A model generated the notes under the pieces. It saw only the letters and a program-made list of their open reading frames with translations, made no database searches and was not told the origin of the DNA. This document shows, one piece after another, positions 7,887-16,259 of a stretch of DNA of 16,529 nt. Position 1 is the stretch's first letter. Every line of letters begins with the position of its first letter. The DNA is from an uncultured Prevotella sp. (lineage in GTDB: Bacteria; Bacteroidota; Bacteroidia; Bacteroidales; Bacteroidaceae): NCBI GenBank assembly GCA_900546605.1, contig URDV01000015.1, positions 1 through 16,529 on the forward strand, read 5' to 3'. The position numbers were made by a program, and so were the translations under genes.

Positions 7887-8169
7887 CGCCTTACAGTACG
7901 CTGCTTCGCCAAGATACGCGGCGGCTCGGCAATGAAAATGAAAGTCTTTCAGCCTTTCATTTTGCATTGCGCTCGCCTTGCAGTACTTTGCTTTCGCCAA
8001 GATACGCGGCGGCTCGGCAATGAAAATGAAAGTCTTTCAGCCTTTCATTTTGCATTGCGCTCGCCTTGCAGTACTTTGCTTTCGCCAAGATACGCGGCGG
8101 CTCGGCAATGAAAATGAAAGTCTTTCAGCCTTTCATTTTGCATTGCGCTCGCCTTGCAGTATCTTTGCA
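7887..8169 (+). repeat. 88-bp tandem repeat array upstream of fkp
   Basis: Two full units (7911-7998 and 7999-8086) are identical at all 88 positions. A third (from 8087) matches for 75 nt to 8161, then diverges with an extra T. A diverged partial unit end precedes them (7887-7910). Each unit contains a hairpin of about 16 bp with a single bulge and 9-nt loop (7929-7970, 8017-8058, 8105-8146). Each also carries a TTTTG motif in the hairpin's right arm and a -7-like box. Only the last copy's -7 box is a perfect match to consensus. There are no unique spacers, so this is not CRISPR. Confidence 0.95.
8136..8167 (+). promoter_or_regulatory. fkp promoter formed by the last repeat copy
   Basis: A -33 element TTTTG (8136-8140) is followed after 19 nt by a perfect -7 box TATCTTTG (8160-8167). 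Predicted start is near 8173, leaving a leader of about 24 nt before the ATG at 8197. The -33 element and spacer lie in repeat sequence; the repeat/non-repeat junction falls inside the -7 box. Confidence 0.78.
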
Positions 8170-8196
8170 CCATAAAACAAACCCTAAATATTGGTT

Positions 8197-11082
8197 ATGA
8201 AAAAATTGCTCTCTCTGCCCCCTAACGTGGTAGAGACCTTTCATGATATCACTGCACTTAGCCGCAATGAGTATTATTGCACCGCTGACCCTAAAGACCA
8301 TAAGTTGGGCTCAGGCGGAGGTACCGCATGGCTACTTAGCTCTGCTCATGCCGATGCTAACACTTCATTGCCTTTTGACCAATGGCTGGCAAGTGAAAAA
8401 CGCATACTTCTGCACGCTGGCGGACAAAGCCGACGCTTGCCTGCCTATGCACCAAGTGGCAAGGTGCTGACACCTATTCCCGTGTTTCGCTGGGCTCGCG
8501 GACAACGCATTGACCAAACTTTGCTCGACTTGCAAATGCCTCTCTACCGCGAAATTATGCGCAAGGCGCCTCAATCGCTACGCACACTCATTGCCAGCGG
8601 CGACGTGTTGCTACGTGCCACTGAGCCGTTGCAAGAGGTGCCCGAGGCCGACGTGGTGTGCTATGGCCTTTGGGCCAGTCCTGAACAGGCTTCGCATCAC
8701 GGGGTGTTTATGATGCACCGCGAACGACCTGGCGAACTCGACTTTATGCTGCAAAAGCCTACTACCGAGCAACAAGCTAAACTCATGCCTACGCACCTCA
8801 TGCTCATGGACATTGGGGTGTGGCTGCTGAGCGACAAGGCCGTAAAGTGCTTGATGCGCAAAACTGCACCACAGGCTAATGCGCTACAGTTGAACACTCC
8901 TGGCGGACATGCCTTGCAGGTACCCTCTTGCTATGACCTTTATAGCGAGTTTGGTTGTGCTTTGGGCCAACACCCTTCACAGCCTGATGCTGATTTGGCT
9001 GAACTCAAAGTGGCTATTCTACCCTTACCTGGTGGCGAGTTCTACCATTATGGCACTGGCCCTGATATGATTACATCGTCGGTGGCTATACAAAACTTGG
9101 TGAAGGATCAACGCTACATTCTGCAAAAGGGCGTAAAACCACAATCTTCTGTCTTTACACAAAACACGCTGATAGCTAACCGTCCTACGCTGCAAACACA
9201 GCAGGTGTGGATTGAGAATGCCTATGTTACCGATGGGTGGCATTACTCTTGCCGCAACATCATTACGGGCATTCCTCGCAACAAGTGGAACATTCAACTG
9301 ACCGAAGGACAATGTATTGACATGGTGCCAATAGCTCAACACGACTATGCCGTGCGTCCTTATGGCTTTGACGATGCTTTCCGTGGCGATGTTACGCAGT
9401 CTTCTACAAGCTACTTAGGTCAACCTATTACGCAGTGGCTGGCTGCTCGTGGCATTCAACCTGACGAGTTGGGCCGCACCGACGACCTGCAAGCTGCACG
9501 ACTATTCCCCGTTTCACCTGATGTTGAACAATTGGGTCGACTGGCTGAATGGTTCCTTACCAATGAGCCTGACGTGAATTTCACGCAGGTGTGGCGCAAC
9601 TTGCCACGCCTTTCTGCCGACGAACTCTCAGCACAAGCTAACTTGCCTCGCCTCTTTGCACAACGCCGTGAATTGCAACAGCAGACCATTCCCTTGGTGG
9701 CACAAAACTGGCAACGTAGCGTGTTCTACCAAGTCAACTTAAAGGACATGGCGCAAAAGTACGCTGCTGCGCAATGGCCTTTGCCCAATGCTTTGCCTAC
9801 CACCGCTCCGCTCATGACGCGTGTGCATGATGCTATGTTCCGCTCTGAAGCGCTACGCACCACTGATGCGGCTCGTTCGGCTCAATATGAAGCACAGGCT
9901 TTTGACTTGCTACGCGAGGGACTCACCGAAAATGTGCTACGCCACAAAAGTGCTCCGCGCATGACTACTTATGCCGACCAAATAGTGTGGGGACGCAGTA
10001 GTGTGCGCATTGATGTGGCTGGTGGATGGACGGATACGCCTCCCTATAGCTTAACCTCAGGGGGTAATGTGGTGAACTTGGCCATTAACCTGAATGGCCA
10101 ACCGCCCTTGCAGGTGTACATTAAGCCTTGCAAAGAGCCCGTCATCATTTGCCGTTCTATCGACTTAGGGGCCATGGAACGCATTGAAACTTATGATGAA
10201 CTGCGACAATATAACAAGGTGGGTTCACCTTTCTCTATTCCTAAAGCGGCTCTTACGTTGGCTGGTTTCTTGCCCGACTTTGGTGTTGAAACGTTCCATT
10301 CGCTGCGCCAGCAGCTTGAAACCTTTGGTTGTGGACTTGAAATTACGCTTTTAGCAGCCATTCCTGCTGGCTCGGGTTTGGGCACAAGTAGCATTTTAGC
10401 TGCCACAGTCTTGGCTGCCTTAAGCGACTTCTGTGGCTTAGGTTGGGACAAGAATGAAATTTGTAACCGTACTTTGGTGCTTGAGCAGTTGCTTACTACA
10501 GGGGGTGGATGGCAAGATCAATATGGTGGTGTGTTGCCTGGTGTGAAGCTATTGCAAACTTCTGAAGGCTTTGACCAAAATGCGGTGGCTCGCTGGTTGC
10601 CCGACACACTCTTTACTGACCCCGATATGCGTCCTTGTCACCTGCTCTACTACACAGGTGTTACACGCACGGCTAAAAACATTTTGGCTGAAATTGTGCG
10701 AGGTATGTTCCTCAACAATTCGCGTCACCTGCATTTGCTCAACAGCATGAAACAACATGCTTTGGCGGTGTTCGACACTTTGCAAACCAACAACTTAGAG
10801 CTTTATGGTCGCATGGTGCGCACCACATGGGAGCAGAACAAGGCTTTGGATGCGGGCACTAACCCTGAAGTTATTGAGGCGCTTTGCCACCGCATCGATG
10901 ACCTTTGCTATGGCTACAAACTTCCTGGTGCTGGTGGTGGCGGCTTTATGTATATGGTGGCTAAGGATGCTGAGGCTGCACAACGCATCCGGCAAATGCT
11001 TACTGAGCAACCCTTGACACAAAACTCACGTTTTGTTGAAATGAGCATCTCACGCAAAGGCTTACAAGTGAGCCGTAGCTAA
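8197..11082 (+). CDS. fkp: Bifunctional L-fucokinase / GDP-L-fucose pyrophosphorylase (961 aa)
   Basis: Fkp converts L-fucose to fucose-1-phosphate (ATP) and then to GDP-fucose (GTP) in the cytoplasm; Bacteroidetes use the product to fucosylate capsule and surface glycoproteins. The N-terminal half is the nucleotidyltransferase, with a Gly/Arg-rich nucleotide loop HAGGQSRRLP at residues 73-82. The C-terminal third is a GHMP sugar kinase with all three signatures: RIDVAGGWTDTPP (604-616), the ATP-binding loop PAGSGLGTSS (723-732) and LPGAGGGGF (909-917). The total length is close to the 949-aa B. fragilis protein. ATG 8197 is preferred over TTG 8191 because it begins MKKLL and sits well after the promoter at 8136-8167. 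It is a single-gene unit. No fucose permease or isomerase gene is adjacent, so it probably serves salvage of host fucose taken up elsewhere in the genome. High confidence. Confidence 0.97.
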   Translation: MKKLLSLPPNVVETFHDITALSRNEYYCTADPKDHKLGSGGGTAWLLSSAHADANTSLPFDQWLASEKRILLHAGGQSRRLPAYAPSGKVLTPIPVFRWARGQRIDQTLLDLQMPLYREIMRKAPQSLRTLIASGDVLLRATEPLQEVPEADVVCYGLWASPEQASHHGVFMMHRERPGELDFMLQKPTTEQQAKLMPTHLMLMDIGVWLLSDKAVKCLMRKTAPQANALQLNTPGGHALQVPSCYDLYSEFGCALGQHPSQPDADLAELKVAILPLPGGEFYHYGTGPDMITSSVAIQNLVKDQRYILQKGVKPQSSVFTQNTLIANRPTLQTQQVWIENAYVTDGWHYSCRNIITGIPRNKWNIQLTEGQCIDMVPIAQHDYAVRPYGFDDAFRGDVTQSSTSYLGQPITQWLAARGIQPDELGRTDDLQAARLFPVSPDVEQLGRLAEWFLTNEPDVNFTQVWRNLPRLSADELSAQANLPRLFAQRRELQQQTIPLVAQNWQRSVFYQVNLKDMAQKYAAAQWPLPNALPTTAPLMTRVHDAMFRSEALRTTDAARSAQYEAQAFDLLREGLTENVLRHKSAPRMTTYADQIVWGRSSVRIDVAGGWTDTPPYSLTSGGNVVNLAINLNGQPPLQVYIKPCKEPVIICRSIDLGAMERIETYDELRQYNKVGSPFSIPKAALTLAGFLPDFGVETFHSLRQQLETFGCGLEITLLAAIPAGSGLGTSSILAATVLAALSDFCGLGWDKNEICNRTLVLEQLLTTGGGWQDQYGGVLPGVKLLQTSEGFDQNAVARWLPDTLFTDPDMRPCHLLYYTGVTRTAKNILAEIVRGMFLNNSRHLHLLNSMKQHALAVFDTLQTNNLELYGRMVRTTWEQNKALDAGTNPEVIEALCHRIDDLCYGYKLPGAGGGGFMYMVAKDAEAAQRIRQMLTEQPLTQNSRFVEMSISRKGLQVSRS

Positions 11083-11121
11083 TTATGAGTTGAGAGTTCA
11101 CTGAAAATGTTGAATAGTTAA

Positions 11122-11294
11122 CCCGTTGGCGGAATTTCAGGTTAACGGGTTAACAAGTTGACAGGTCAACAAGTAAGTATGCTTTACACCACTTATTATG
11201 TTAAAACCAGAATGACAGGAAACTTAAAAAACTCGGCAAACTTACCTATTAACCCGTTAACTTGTCAACTTGTTTACTAATTCCGCCAACGCGT
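11122..11294. mobile_element. MITE-like inverted-repeat element between fkp and the nucleotidase gene
   Basis: Perfect 13-bp inverted termini CGTTGGCGGAATT (11124-11136) and AATTCCGCCAACG (11279-11291) bound a short non-coding element. Inside each terminus lies an array of four octamers in opposite orientation (left about 11141-11172, right 11246-11277), with a unique centre of about 65 nt. The direct repeat ATAGTTAA flanks it at 11114-11121 and 11295-11302 and could be a target duplication. The ATAG part is also shared with copy 1 at 55-58, which weakens that reading. No ORF or transposase is present. Alternatives are a long transcript hairpin or a non-mobile palindromic repeat. Confidence 0.5.
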
Positions 11295-11298
11295 ATAG
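11241..11298 (+). repeat. Dispersed 58-bp octamer repeat, copy 2
   Basis: It matches 1-58 with one mismatch. Four octamers (11246-11253, 11254-11261, 11262-11269, 11270-11277) precede the tail AATTCCGCCAACGCGTATAG. It forms the right arm of the inverted-repeat element. Confidence 0.88.
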
Positions 11299-11323
11299 TT
11301 AAGAAATCTGCTTTGTTCTTTCT

Positions 11324-11371
11324 TCAACTCCTCAACTTCTCAACACCTCAACTTCTCAATTCTTCAACTTT
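11324..11371 (+). repeat. Six-copy octamer microsatellite in the nucleotidase leader
   Basis: Six head-to-tail 8-nt units start at 11324, 11332, 11340, 11348, 11356 and 11364, with consensus TCAACTTC. The tract ends 10 nt before the ATG at 11382. The consensus differs by one base from TCAACTTG, a rotation of the octamer in the 58-bp repeats, suggesting related origin. Confidence 0.85.
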
Positions 11372-11381
11372 TACTTTTCCT

Positions 11382-13010
11382 ATGTCTTTACACAAGTTCA
11401 TGCCACTCGTGCTGATGGCCCTTTCGTTTATGTCGGGCAAGGCACAACAACAAGTGGCCATATTCTCTATCAATGATTTTCACGGAGCCTTTGTGCGCAA
11501 CGACCACAAAGGCATTGTGGGAGCAGCTAACGTGCTACAAACACTCGATTCACTCAAACACGTCTACCCATGCAACATTACCGTGTCTGCTGGCGACAAC
11601 TTTGGTGGTAGTTACTTCTATAATGTTACCAAGGGGGTATTGCTACCCGAGTTCTTCAGCATGGCAGGCATCCACCTTTCGGCCTTAGGCAACCACGAGT
11701 TTGACGATGGACAAGCATCATTGGCCAACAAATGGCAAGGTTCGCCCCTACGCCCTGAGGGATGGAACATTAACTACGTGTGCGCCAATGTACGTAGCAA
11801 CGAAACACATGCCGTACCTGCCTTTGCACAACCCGTAGCTACAGTGCCACTCACCTTGCCCAACGGACAGCACATCAACGTGGCCTTTGTAGGTCTCATT
11901 GCTTCATCTACCCCGCAGCAAGCCAGTGTACGCAAATTAGCAGGATTGTCATTCGACGGACACTATGAAGCTGTGCTCGACTCGGTGATGCGTCTGCCCG
12001 AAGGCAAACAAGTGCGCAAGGCTAACATCCGACTGCTCCTTACACACGTGGGTAGCAACATGAATGCACAAGGACAACCCGTGTGGGACGACAAAGATGT
12101 AGCTCACCTACAAAACATCCATTCGCCCCTATGGCACGGCATTCTGTCATCACACAGCCACAAGCGTGTGTGTGGCACCATTAATGATGCCCACTACCCC
12201 ATTGTGCAAGGTCGCTGGCATGGCGACTACATTAGCATGCTCCTTTGCACCATCGACAACCATACGCTGCAAGTAACCAAGGTTGAACCGCACACCATTG
12301 CTGTTACCCCTCACGCACAACTCACGCCACAAGCAGCGCATCTGCAGGCACAAGTGGACTCTTTGTTGCAACACACCACCACACCTGGCGGCACACCCAT
12401 AGGTACACAGCTCACTACTGCCCTACGCGATTTGCCCCACGACCGCGACAATAAGTATCGTCACACCGAGGTGGGCGCATTAGTTTGTCGTGCCTATGCC
12501 GAGGCTTTCCGTCATGCAGCGCAATTGCCCGACTCTGTACCCGTTATCGGTTGCAGTCACTTTGGTAGCATTCGCTCTGGCTTTACTAAGGGACCCGTTA
12601 GTGTGTTAGATGTGGGCGAGGTGCTTCCTTTCTCTAATTCGCTGAAGGTGTACCAGCTCACAGGCAGCCAAATTAAGAGTTTACTCGACTTTGGCAACAA
12701 CAATCAGCGTTTTGGCTGGCTGCAAACGGGCAACCTTCAAGTTAAAATGAGTCCGCTACACCACTTAACCGAACAAATGACTTATGTGAGTCCGCTACAC
12801 AAGCAAGTGCCGCTTGAGTTGAACAAAAAGTACTACTTAGTAGCCGATGAGTTCATTACTACGGGTGGCGATGGATATTCACCCCAATTCTTCCCTACCC
12901 AGCAAGAGGTGAAGGTGGAAGGTATGCCCTCTACTACCGATGCCTTTGTACAATATCTCAAGTCGTGCCCCTGCATCCCTACTCCCACCGAACTCAGTAA
13001 GCCACACTAA
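11382..13010 (+). CDS. Periplasmic 5'-nucleotidase / metallophosphatase, UshA-like (542 aa)
   Basis: This family removes phosphate from nucleotides or related esters outside the cytoplasm, using two metal ions. Residues 1-21 form a signal peptide (ending SGKAQ). The N-terminal calcineurin-like domain has every metal-site motif: Asp32/His34 in INDFHG, Asp72 in SAGDN, Asn104-His105-Glu106 in LGNHEFD, His222 in THVGSN, and His258/His260 in SHSHK. The C-terminal nucleotide-binding domain (about 345-535) includes LPFSNSLKVYQLTGSQIKSL. The usual substrate-loop motif (N-x-G-G-I-R type) is altered here to CSHFGSIR (391-398): the Arg is kept but the Asn is not, so substrate range may differ. The true start is ATG 11382; an in-frame TTG at 11262 arises inside the repeat and is rejected. 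Agmatine deiminase follows after 15 nt, probably cotranscribed. No convincing promoter was found upstream. Confidence 0.92.
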   Translation: MSLHKFMPLVLMALSFMSGKAQQQVAIFSINDFHGAFVRNDHKGIVGAANVLQTLDSLKHVYPCNITVSAGDNFGGSYFYNVTKGVLLPEFFSMAGIHLSALGNHEFDDGQASLANKWQGSPLRPEGWNINYVCANVRSNETHAVPAFAQPVATVPLTLPNGQHINVAFVGLIASSTPQQASVRKLAGLSFDGHYEAVLDSVMRLPEGKQVRKANIRLLLTHVGSNMNAQGQPVWDDKDVAHLQNIHSPLWHGILSSHSHKRVCGTINDAHYPIVQGRWHGDYISMLLCTIDNHTLQVTKVEPHTIAVTPHAQLTPQAAHLQAQVDSLLQHTTTPGGTPIGTQLTTALRDLPHDRDNKYRHTEVGALVCRAYAEAFRHAAQLPDSVPVIGCSHFGSIRSGFTKGPVSVLDVGEVLPFSNSLKVYQLTGSQIKSLLDFGNNNQRFGWLQTGNLQVKMSPLHHLTEQMTYVSPLHKQVPLELNKKYYLVADEFITTGGDGYSPQFFPTQQEVKVEGMPSTTDAFVQYLKSCPCIPTPTELSKPH

Positions 13011-13025
13011 TTGTAATATTATCCC

Positions 13026-14159
13026 ATGTCTCTCTTCAGACTACCCCCCTCTACCCCTCAAAGTGACCTTAACATGGCAGAACTATTAGGCAAAGTCCCT
13101 ACCGTACAAATAAAGCGAACACTTGCCCCTGAATGGGCGCGTCAAAGCGGTGTGCAACTCACATGGCCACACGCCAATACCGATTGGGCATACATGTTAC
13201 CACAAGTTACTGAGTGCTACCTTCGCTTGGCCTTTGAAATTGCCACACGCGAAACCCTGCTCATTGTTACCCCCGATGTGGAAGCCACACAAGCCCTCAT
13301 CAACGAGCGATTGCCACAACGTGCCACACAAAATATCATTTATCACCAATGCCCTACCAACGACACTTGGGCACGCGACCATGCCTTTTTGACCGTTATG
13401 AGCAACACAGGCGCCGAGCTACTCGATTTCCGTTTCAATGGCTGGGGTGGTAAATTCGCAGCACAGCTCGACAATGCCATCAATAAGTCCTTAGTATCAG
13501 GCACTCAGCCTCTGCTTAAGGGAAAATATATTGACTTTCTTGACTTTGAGTTAGAGGGTGGAAGCATTGAGGTAGATGGACAGGGCACCCTACTTACCAC
13601 CTCAGAGTGCCTACTCAACCCTAATCGCAACCCACAGCTTGACAAGGCACACAAAGAGGCTTTGCTCAAAGAGCGCCTGGGCATAGACCGCGTGTTATGG
13701 CTCGACCACGGCTACTTAGCGGGCGACGACACCGACTCTCACATCGACACCTTGGCACGTCTTTGTCCTAACAACACCATTGTGTATGTGCGTTGCACCG
13801 ACCCCACCGATGAACACTACCCTGCCCTGCAAGCCATGGAGGAGCAATTGCACACCTTCACTACTGCTAAAGGTGACCCCTACAAACTCATTGCCCTGCC
13901 CATGGCACAAGCCGTGTATGATGAAAATGGCGAACGCTTGCCTGCCACCTATGCCAACTATTTGGTCATGAACCACGCTGTGCTCTACCCCACTTATGCG
14001 CAACCCGACAACGACGCACAAGCAGCACGTGCCCTGCGTCAAGCTTTTCCCGACCGCGACATTGTGGGTGTTGACTGCCGTGCGCTCATACGCCAACATG
14101 GCTCGCTGCATTGTGTCACCATGCAATATTCTTGGGGGGTGTTGCCCGCACACAGCTAA
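13026..14159 (+). CDS. aguA: Agmatine deiminase (377 aa)
   Basis: This enzyme hydrolyses agmatine to N-carbamoylputrescine and ammonia, a step from arginine toward putrescine. It belongs to the PAD_porph guanidino-hydrolase family. Visible signatures are NDTWARDH (112-119), FNGWGGKF, the substrate-side ELEGGSIEVDG (from Glu175, with Glu177), the GDDTDSHIDT block with catalytic His239, and the C-terminal nucleophile Cys363 in SLHCVTM. Length fits the family. There is no signal peptide, which favours cytoplasmic agmatine deiminase over secreted peptidylarginine deiminase, a related family member. ATG 13026 is used; an internal ATG at 13074 (residue 17) is a possible alternative since conservation begins after it. 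The gene follows the nucleotidase by 15 nt and ends before a strong terminator. The expected next enzyme, N-carbamoylputrescine amidase, is not in the window. Confidence 0.93.
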   Translation: MSLFRLPPSTPQSDLNMAELLGKVPTVQIKRTLAPEWARQSGVQLTWPHANTDWAYMLPQVTECYLRLAFEIATRETLLIVTPDVEATQALINERLPQRATQNIIYHQCPTNDTWARDHAFLTVMSNTGAELLDFRFNGWGGKFAAQLDNAINKSLVSGTQPLLKGKYIDFLDFELEGGSIEVDGQGTLLTTSECLLNPNRNPQLDKAHKEALLKERLGIDRVLWLDHGYLAGDDTDSHIDTLARLCPNNTIVYVRCTDPTDEHYPALQAMEEQLHTFTTAKGDPYKLIALPMAQAVYDENGERLPATYANYLVMNHAVLYPTYAQPDNDAQAARALRQAFPDRDIVGVDCRALIRQHGSLHCVTMQYSWGVLPAHS

Positions 14160-14188
14160 CATGCGTCATTTACATACAAAACTACCTT

Positions 14189-14229
14189 AACGGGTGGACG
14201 ATGATTGCTCGTCCACCCGTTATTTTTTT
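14189..14229 (+). terminator. Rho-independent terminator after agmatine deiminase
   Basis: A perfect 13-bp stem (14189-14201 with 14209-14221) with a 7-nt loop is followed by A and seven Ts. This is the cleanest terminator in the window and closes the nucleotidase/deiminase operon. Confidence 0.96.
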
Positions 14230-14292
14230 GCATTCTTATTTATATGTTGTCATCAGTATGCAAACTATTAACCTTTATTAATACCCCCCCGA

Positions 14293-14321
14293 TTGCATTT
14301 AATATATTGTTACTAATTTTG
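14293..14321 (+). promoter_or_regulatory. Promoter for the secreted protein gene
   Basis: A -33 TTG (14293-14295) is followed after 18 nt, slightly short, by a perfect -7 box TAATTTTG (14314-14321). Predicted start is near 14327, giving a leader of about 75 nt. Confidence 0.65.
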
Positions 14322-14401
14322 CAGCATGAAAGTGCTTCATATGCAAGCATTTAGCCAAAACTTAGCAACAAACATTACAAACTTAATAAACTTTTAGGGA
14401 C

Positions 14402-16240
14402 ATGAAAAAATTCCTTACTCTTCTATGCCTATTAACCTGTGCACTGACGGGGTGGGCTGCTGGCATCAGCGAAACACCGACGACAGAACTCACCACTGGC
14501 TACTACGTAATTCGTGTTTTCTCCAATAAAACGAAGGCCGATGGTAACCTGATGTTTTTTAACAACAACACAGCTTACACCGATGCTCCTGCTACCACTA
14601 CCAATAGCTTTAACACCGAAAGCATCAAAAAGTACATTTGGAAGGTTACGGTCAACGAGGATAAAACCATTCAATTGTCAAGCTACATTGCTCCTACCTA
14701 CTATTTTGGCAGTTTGACCGATAAGGGTGTTAACCCCAACAACTGCAACAACATCATGTCAACCACAGCAGGTAATTACACACTCCATACTGCTGGCGAT
14801 GCATATCCCAACTGCTTCTATCTTAGCACTCCAGGTAACAACACCACACAATATGTTTATAACCAAGGGGGAAAAGACAACAATGCAATTCACTCCATTG
14901 GCTTTTGGTCTGCATCGGGTACCGAAGGTGAAGTTGCCAAATGCCGTTTCCACGCTGTTGACCCTGACAATTTGGACCCTGTAACCATTACTTACAACAT
15001 CAAGTACAATGGCGTAACTAAACTTACCAACACCATTAACAACTGCATCAAGGGCGGTGACTTCCCCACACCCACTAATCTTCCTTCATTTGCTAGCGTC
15101 GAAACCGTCCCCTCAGGACATATTACCCAATCAGGTACTTACGACGTTGATGCTACCATGAACACTCCCTTTGAAACGGGCAATCACTGGTACTACCTTT
15201 CATTTGCTAAAGAACAAGGCAATGAACATAAAGGTTACTTGTACAATTGCAACTACAACGATGCCACCACAAATTACATTGCCTTAGGCCAGGCATCAGG
15301 TGTGATTGAAAAGAAATTAGACAATGACAAATACCTGTGGCGCATTGAAGGTAACCCCTTCGATGGCTTTATGTTCTACGTTAAGGATGGCAAACACTTG
15401 GTAACTCCTGCCGTAACAGCAACCAGTGAAGGCGGAACCAATTATCCTTACCTTGCAACAACAACACCTTCAGGTGAGTTCGACACCTTTACCCTCAGCC
15501 AATACACAGGTAATGATAATACCAATGCCGTGATTGTACGCGTGAAAGATCATGACACTTGGGTAATGAATAGCCGCGACCAAAAGTTAGCTTATTGGAC
15601 AGGCGCCAATAATGGCTCACAAGGTTCAGCCCTGCGCTTTGAAGACACCTTGCCCAATCTTACCCTCCACACCCTTGGCGACAAGAGCTATGCTACCTAC
15701 TACTTGCCCTTTGCTGCTAAAGCTCCCGAGGGTGTTACGGCTTATGCTGGTGTAGTGAACAATGGAAGCGTTCAACTTACCGCTTTCACTAATGGCGTTA
15801 TTCCAGCCAACACAGGTGCCTTGCTTGTTGCTAACAGCGATGTTACCACTGCCACCTTCACTTTGGCCGACAATAGCGAAGCCACTACCATCAACAACGA
15901 CCTCAAGGGTGTGCTCACTACCACCGAATTGAGCAGCATTGCCAATAGCGACCAAGTACGCATCTTCAGCCAAAAGGGTGACGTAGCAGGTTTTTACAAG
16001 CCCAACACCACCATCACCACTTTGGCAGCTAACAAAGTTTACGTCATGGCTCCTGCAAATAGCACTGCATCCTTGGCTCTTAACTTTGGCCAAGAAATCA
16101 CTGGCATTGACCAAGTGTTGAATGGGGTAGTTGAGAACAACGAGAACAATGCTGCCATTTATGACCTCACAGGTCGCCGCGTAGCTAAAGCCGTAAAGGG
16201 CGTTTACGTAAAGAATGGCAAAAAGTTTATTGTAAAATAA
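14402..16240 (+). CDS. Secreted protein with type IX-like C-terminal tail (612 aa)
   Basis: The protein has a clear signal peptide (residues 1 to about 19, MKKFLTLL then a hydrophobic core ending GWA). It ends in a tail from about residue 586 containing IYDLTGRRV and GKKFIVK, a pattern typical of Bacteroidetes type IX secretion cargo, usually removed after outer-membrane passage. Between them are Asn/Thr/Tyr-rich beta segments. Two (about 25-190 and 255-420) share the style of small lectin-like modules, with Tyr-Leu-Trp and 'GYLYN' / 'YLWRIEG' strings. A third (about 425-560) resembles a beta domain common in Prevotella secreted proteins, including YATYYLPFAAKAPEGV and IPANTGALLV. No catalytic motif was recognised. 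A carbohydrate-binding or adhesive role is a guess. The window gives no direct evidence that the organism has a type IX system. A small gene follows 19 nt downstream. Confidence 0.85.
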   Translation: MKKFLTLLCLLTCALTGWAAGISETPTTELTTGYYVIRVFSNKTKADGNLMFFNNNTAYTDAPATTTNSFNTESIKKYIWKVTVNEDKTIQLSSYIAPTYYFGSLTDKGVNPNNCNNIMSTTAGNYTLHTAGDAYPNCFYLSTPGNNTTQYVYNQGGKDNNAIHSIGFWSASGTEGEVAKCRFHAVDPDNLDPVTITYNIKYNGVTKLTNTINNCIKGGDFPTPTNLPSFASVETVPSGHITQSGTYDVDATMNTPFETGNHWYYLSFAKEQGNEHKGYLYNCNYNDATTNYIALGQASGVIEKKLDNDKYLWRIEGNPFDGFMFYVKDGKHLVTPAVTATSEGGTNYPYLATTTPSGEFDTFTLSQYTGNDNTNAVIVRVKDHDTWVMNSRDQKLAYWTGANNGSQGSALRFEDTLPNLTLHTLGDKSYATYYLPFAAKAPEGVTAYAGVVNNGSVQLTAFTNGVIPANTGALLVANSDVTTATFTLADNSEATTINNDLKGVLTTTELSSIANSDQVRIFSQKGDVAGFYKPNTTITTLAANKVYVMAPANSTASLALNFGQEITGIDQVLNGVVENNENNAAIYDLTGRRVAKAVKGVYVKNGKKFIVK

Positions 16241-16259
16241 ATCATAAATAAGCAACACT

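Noticed and set aside
7887..8169. CRISPR array
   Set aside because: The 88-bp units are contiguous with no unique spacers, and no cas gene is present.
7854..8175. Short ORFs across the 88-bp repeats
   Set aside because: The translation simply follows the repeat in shifting frames and starts in the terminator; there is no family resemblance, and the region is promoter and terminator sequence.
11262..11381. 40-residue N-terminal extension of the nucleotidase from TTG 11262
   Set aside because: The start lies inside the dispersed repeat and the extension translates the octamer microsatellite; ATG 11382 begins a normal signal peptide.
13716..14162. 148-aa antisense ORF opposite agmatine deiminase
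   Set aside because: It overlaps conserved catalytic codons of the sense gene and shows no protein features of its own.
14326..14397. 23-codon upstream ORF in the secreted protein leader
   Set aside because: It would start at about the predicted transcription start and has no regulatory codon run; its length is within chance expectation.
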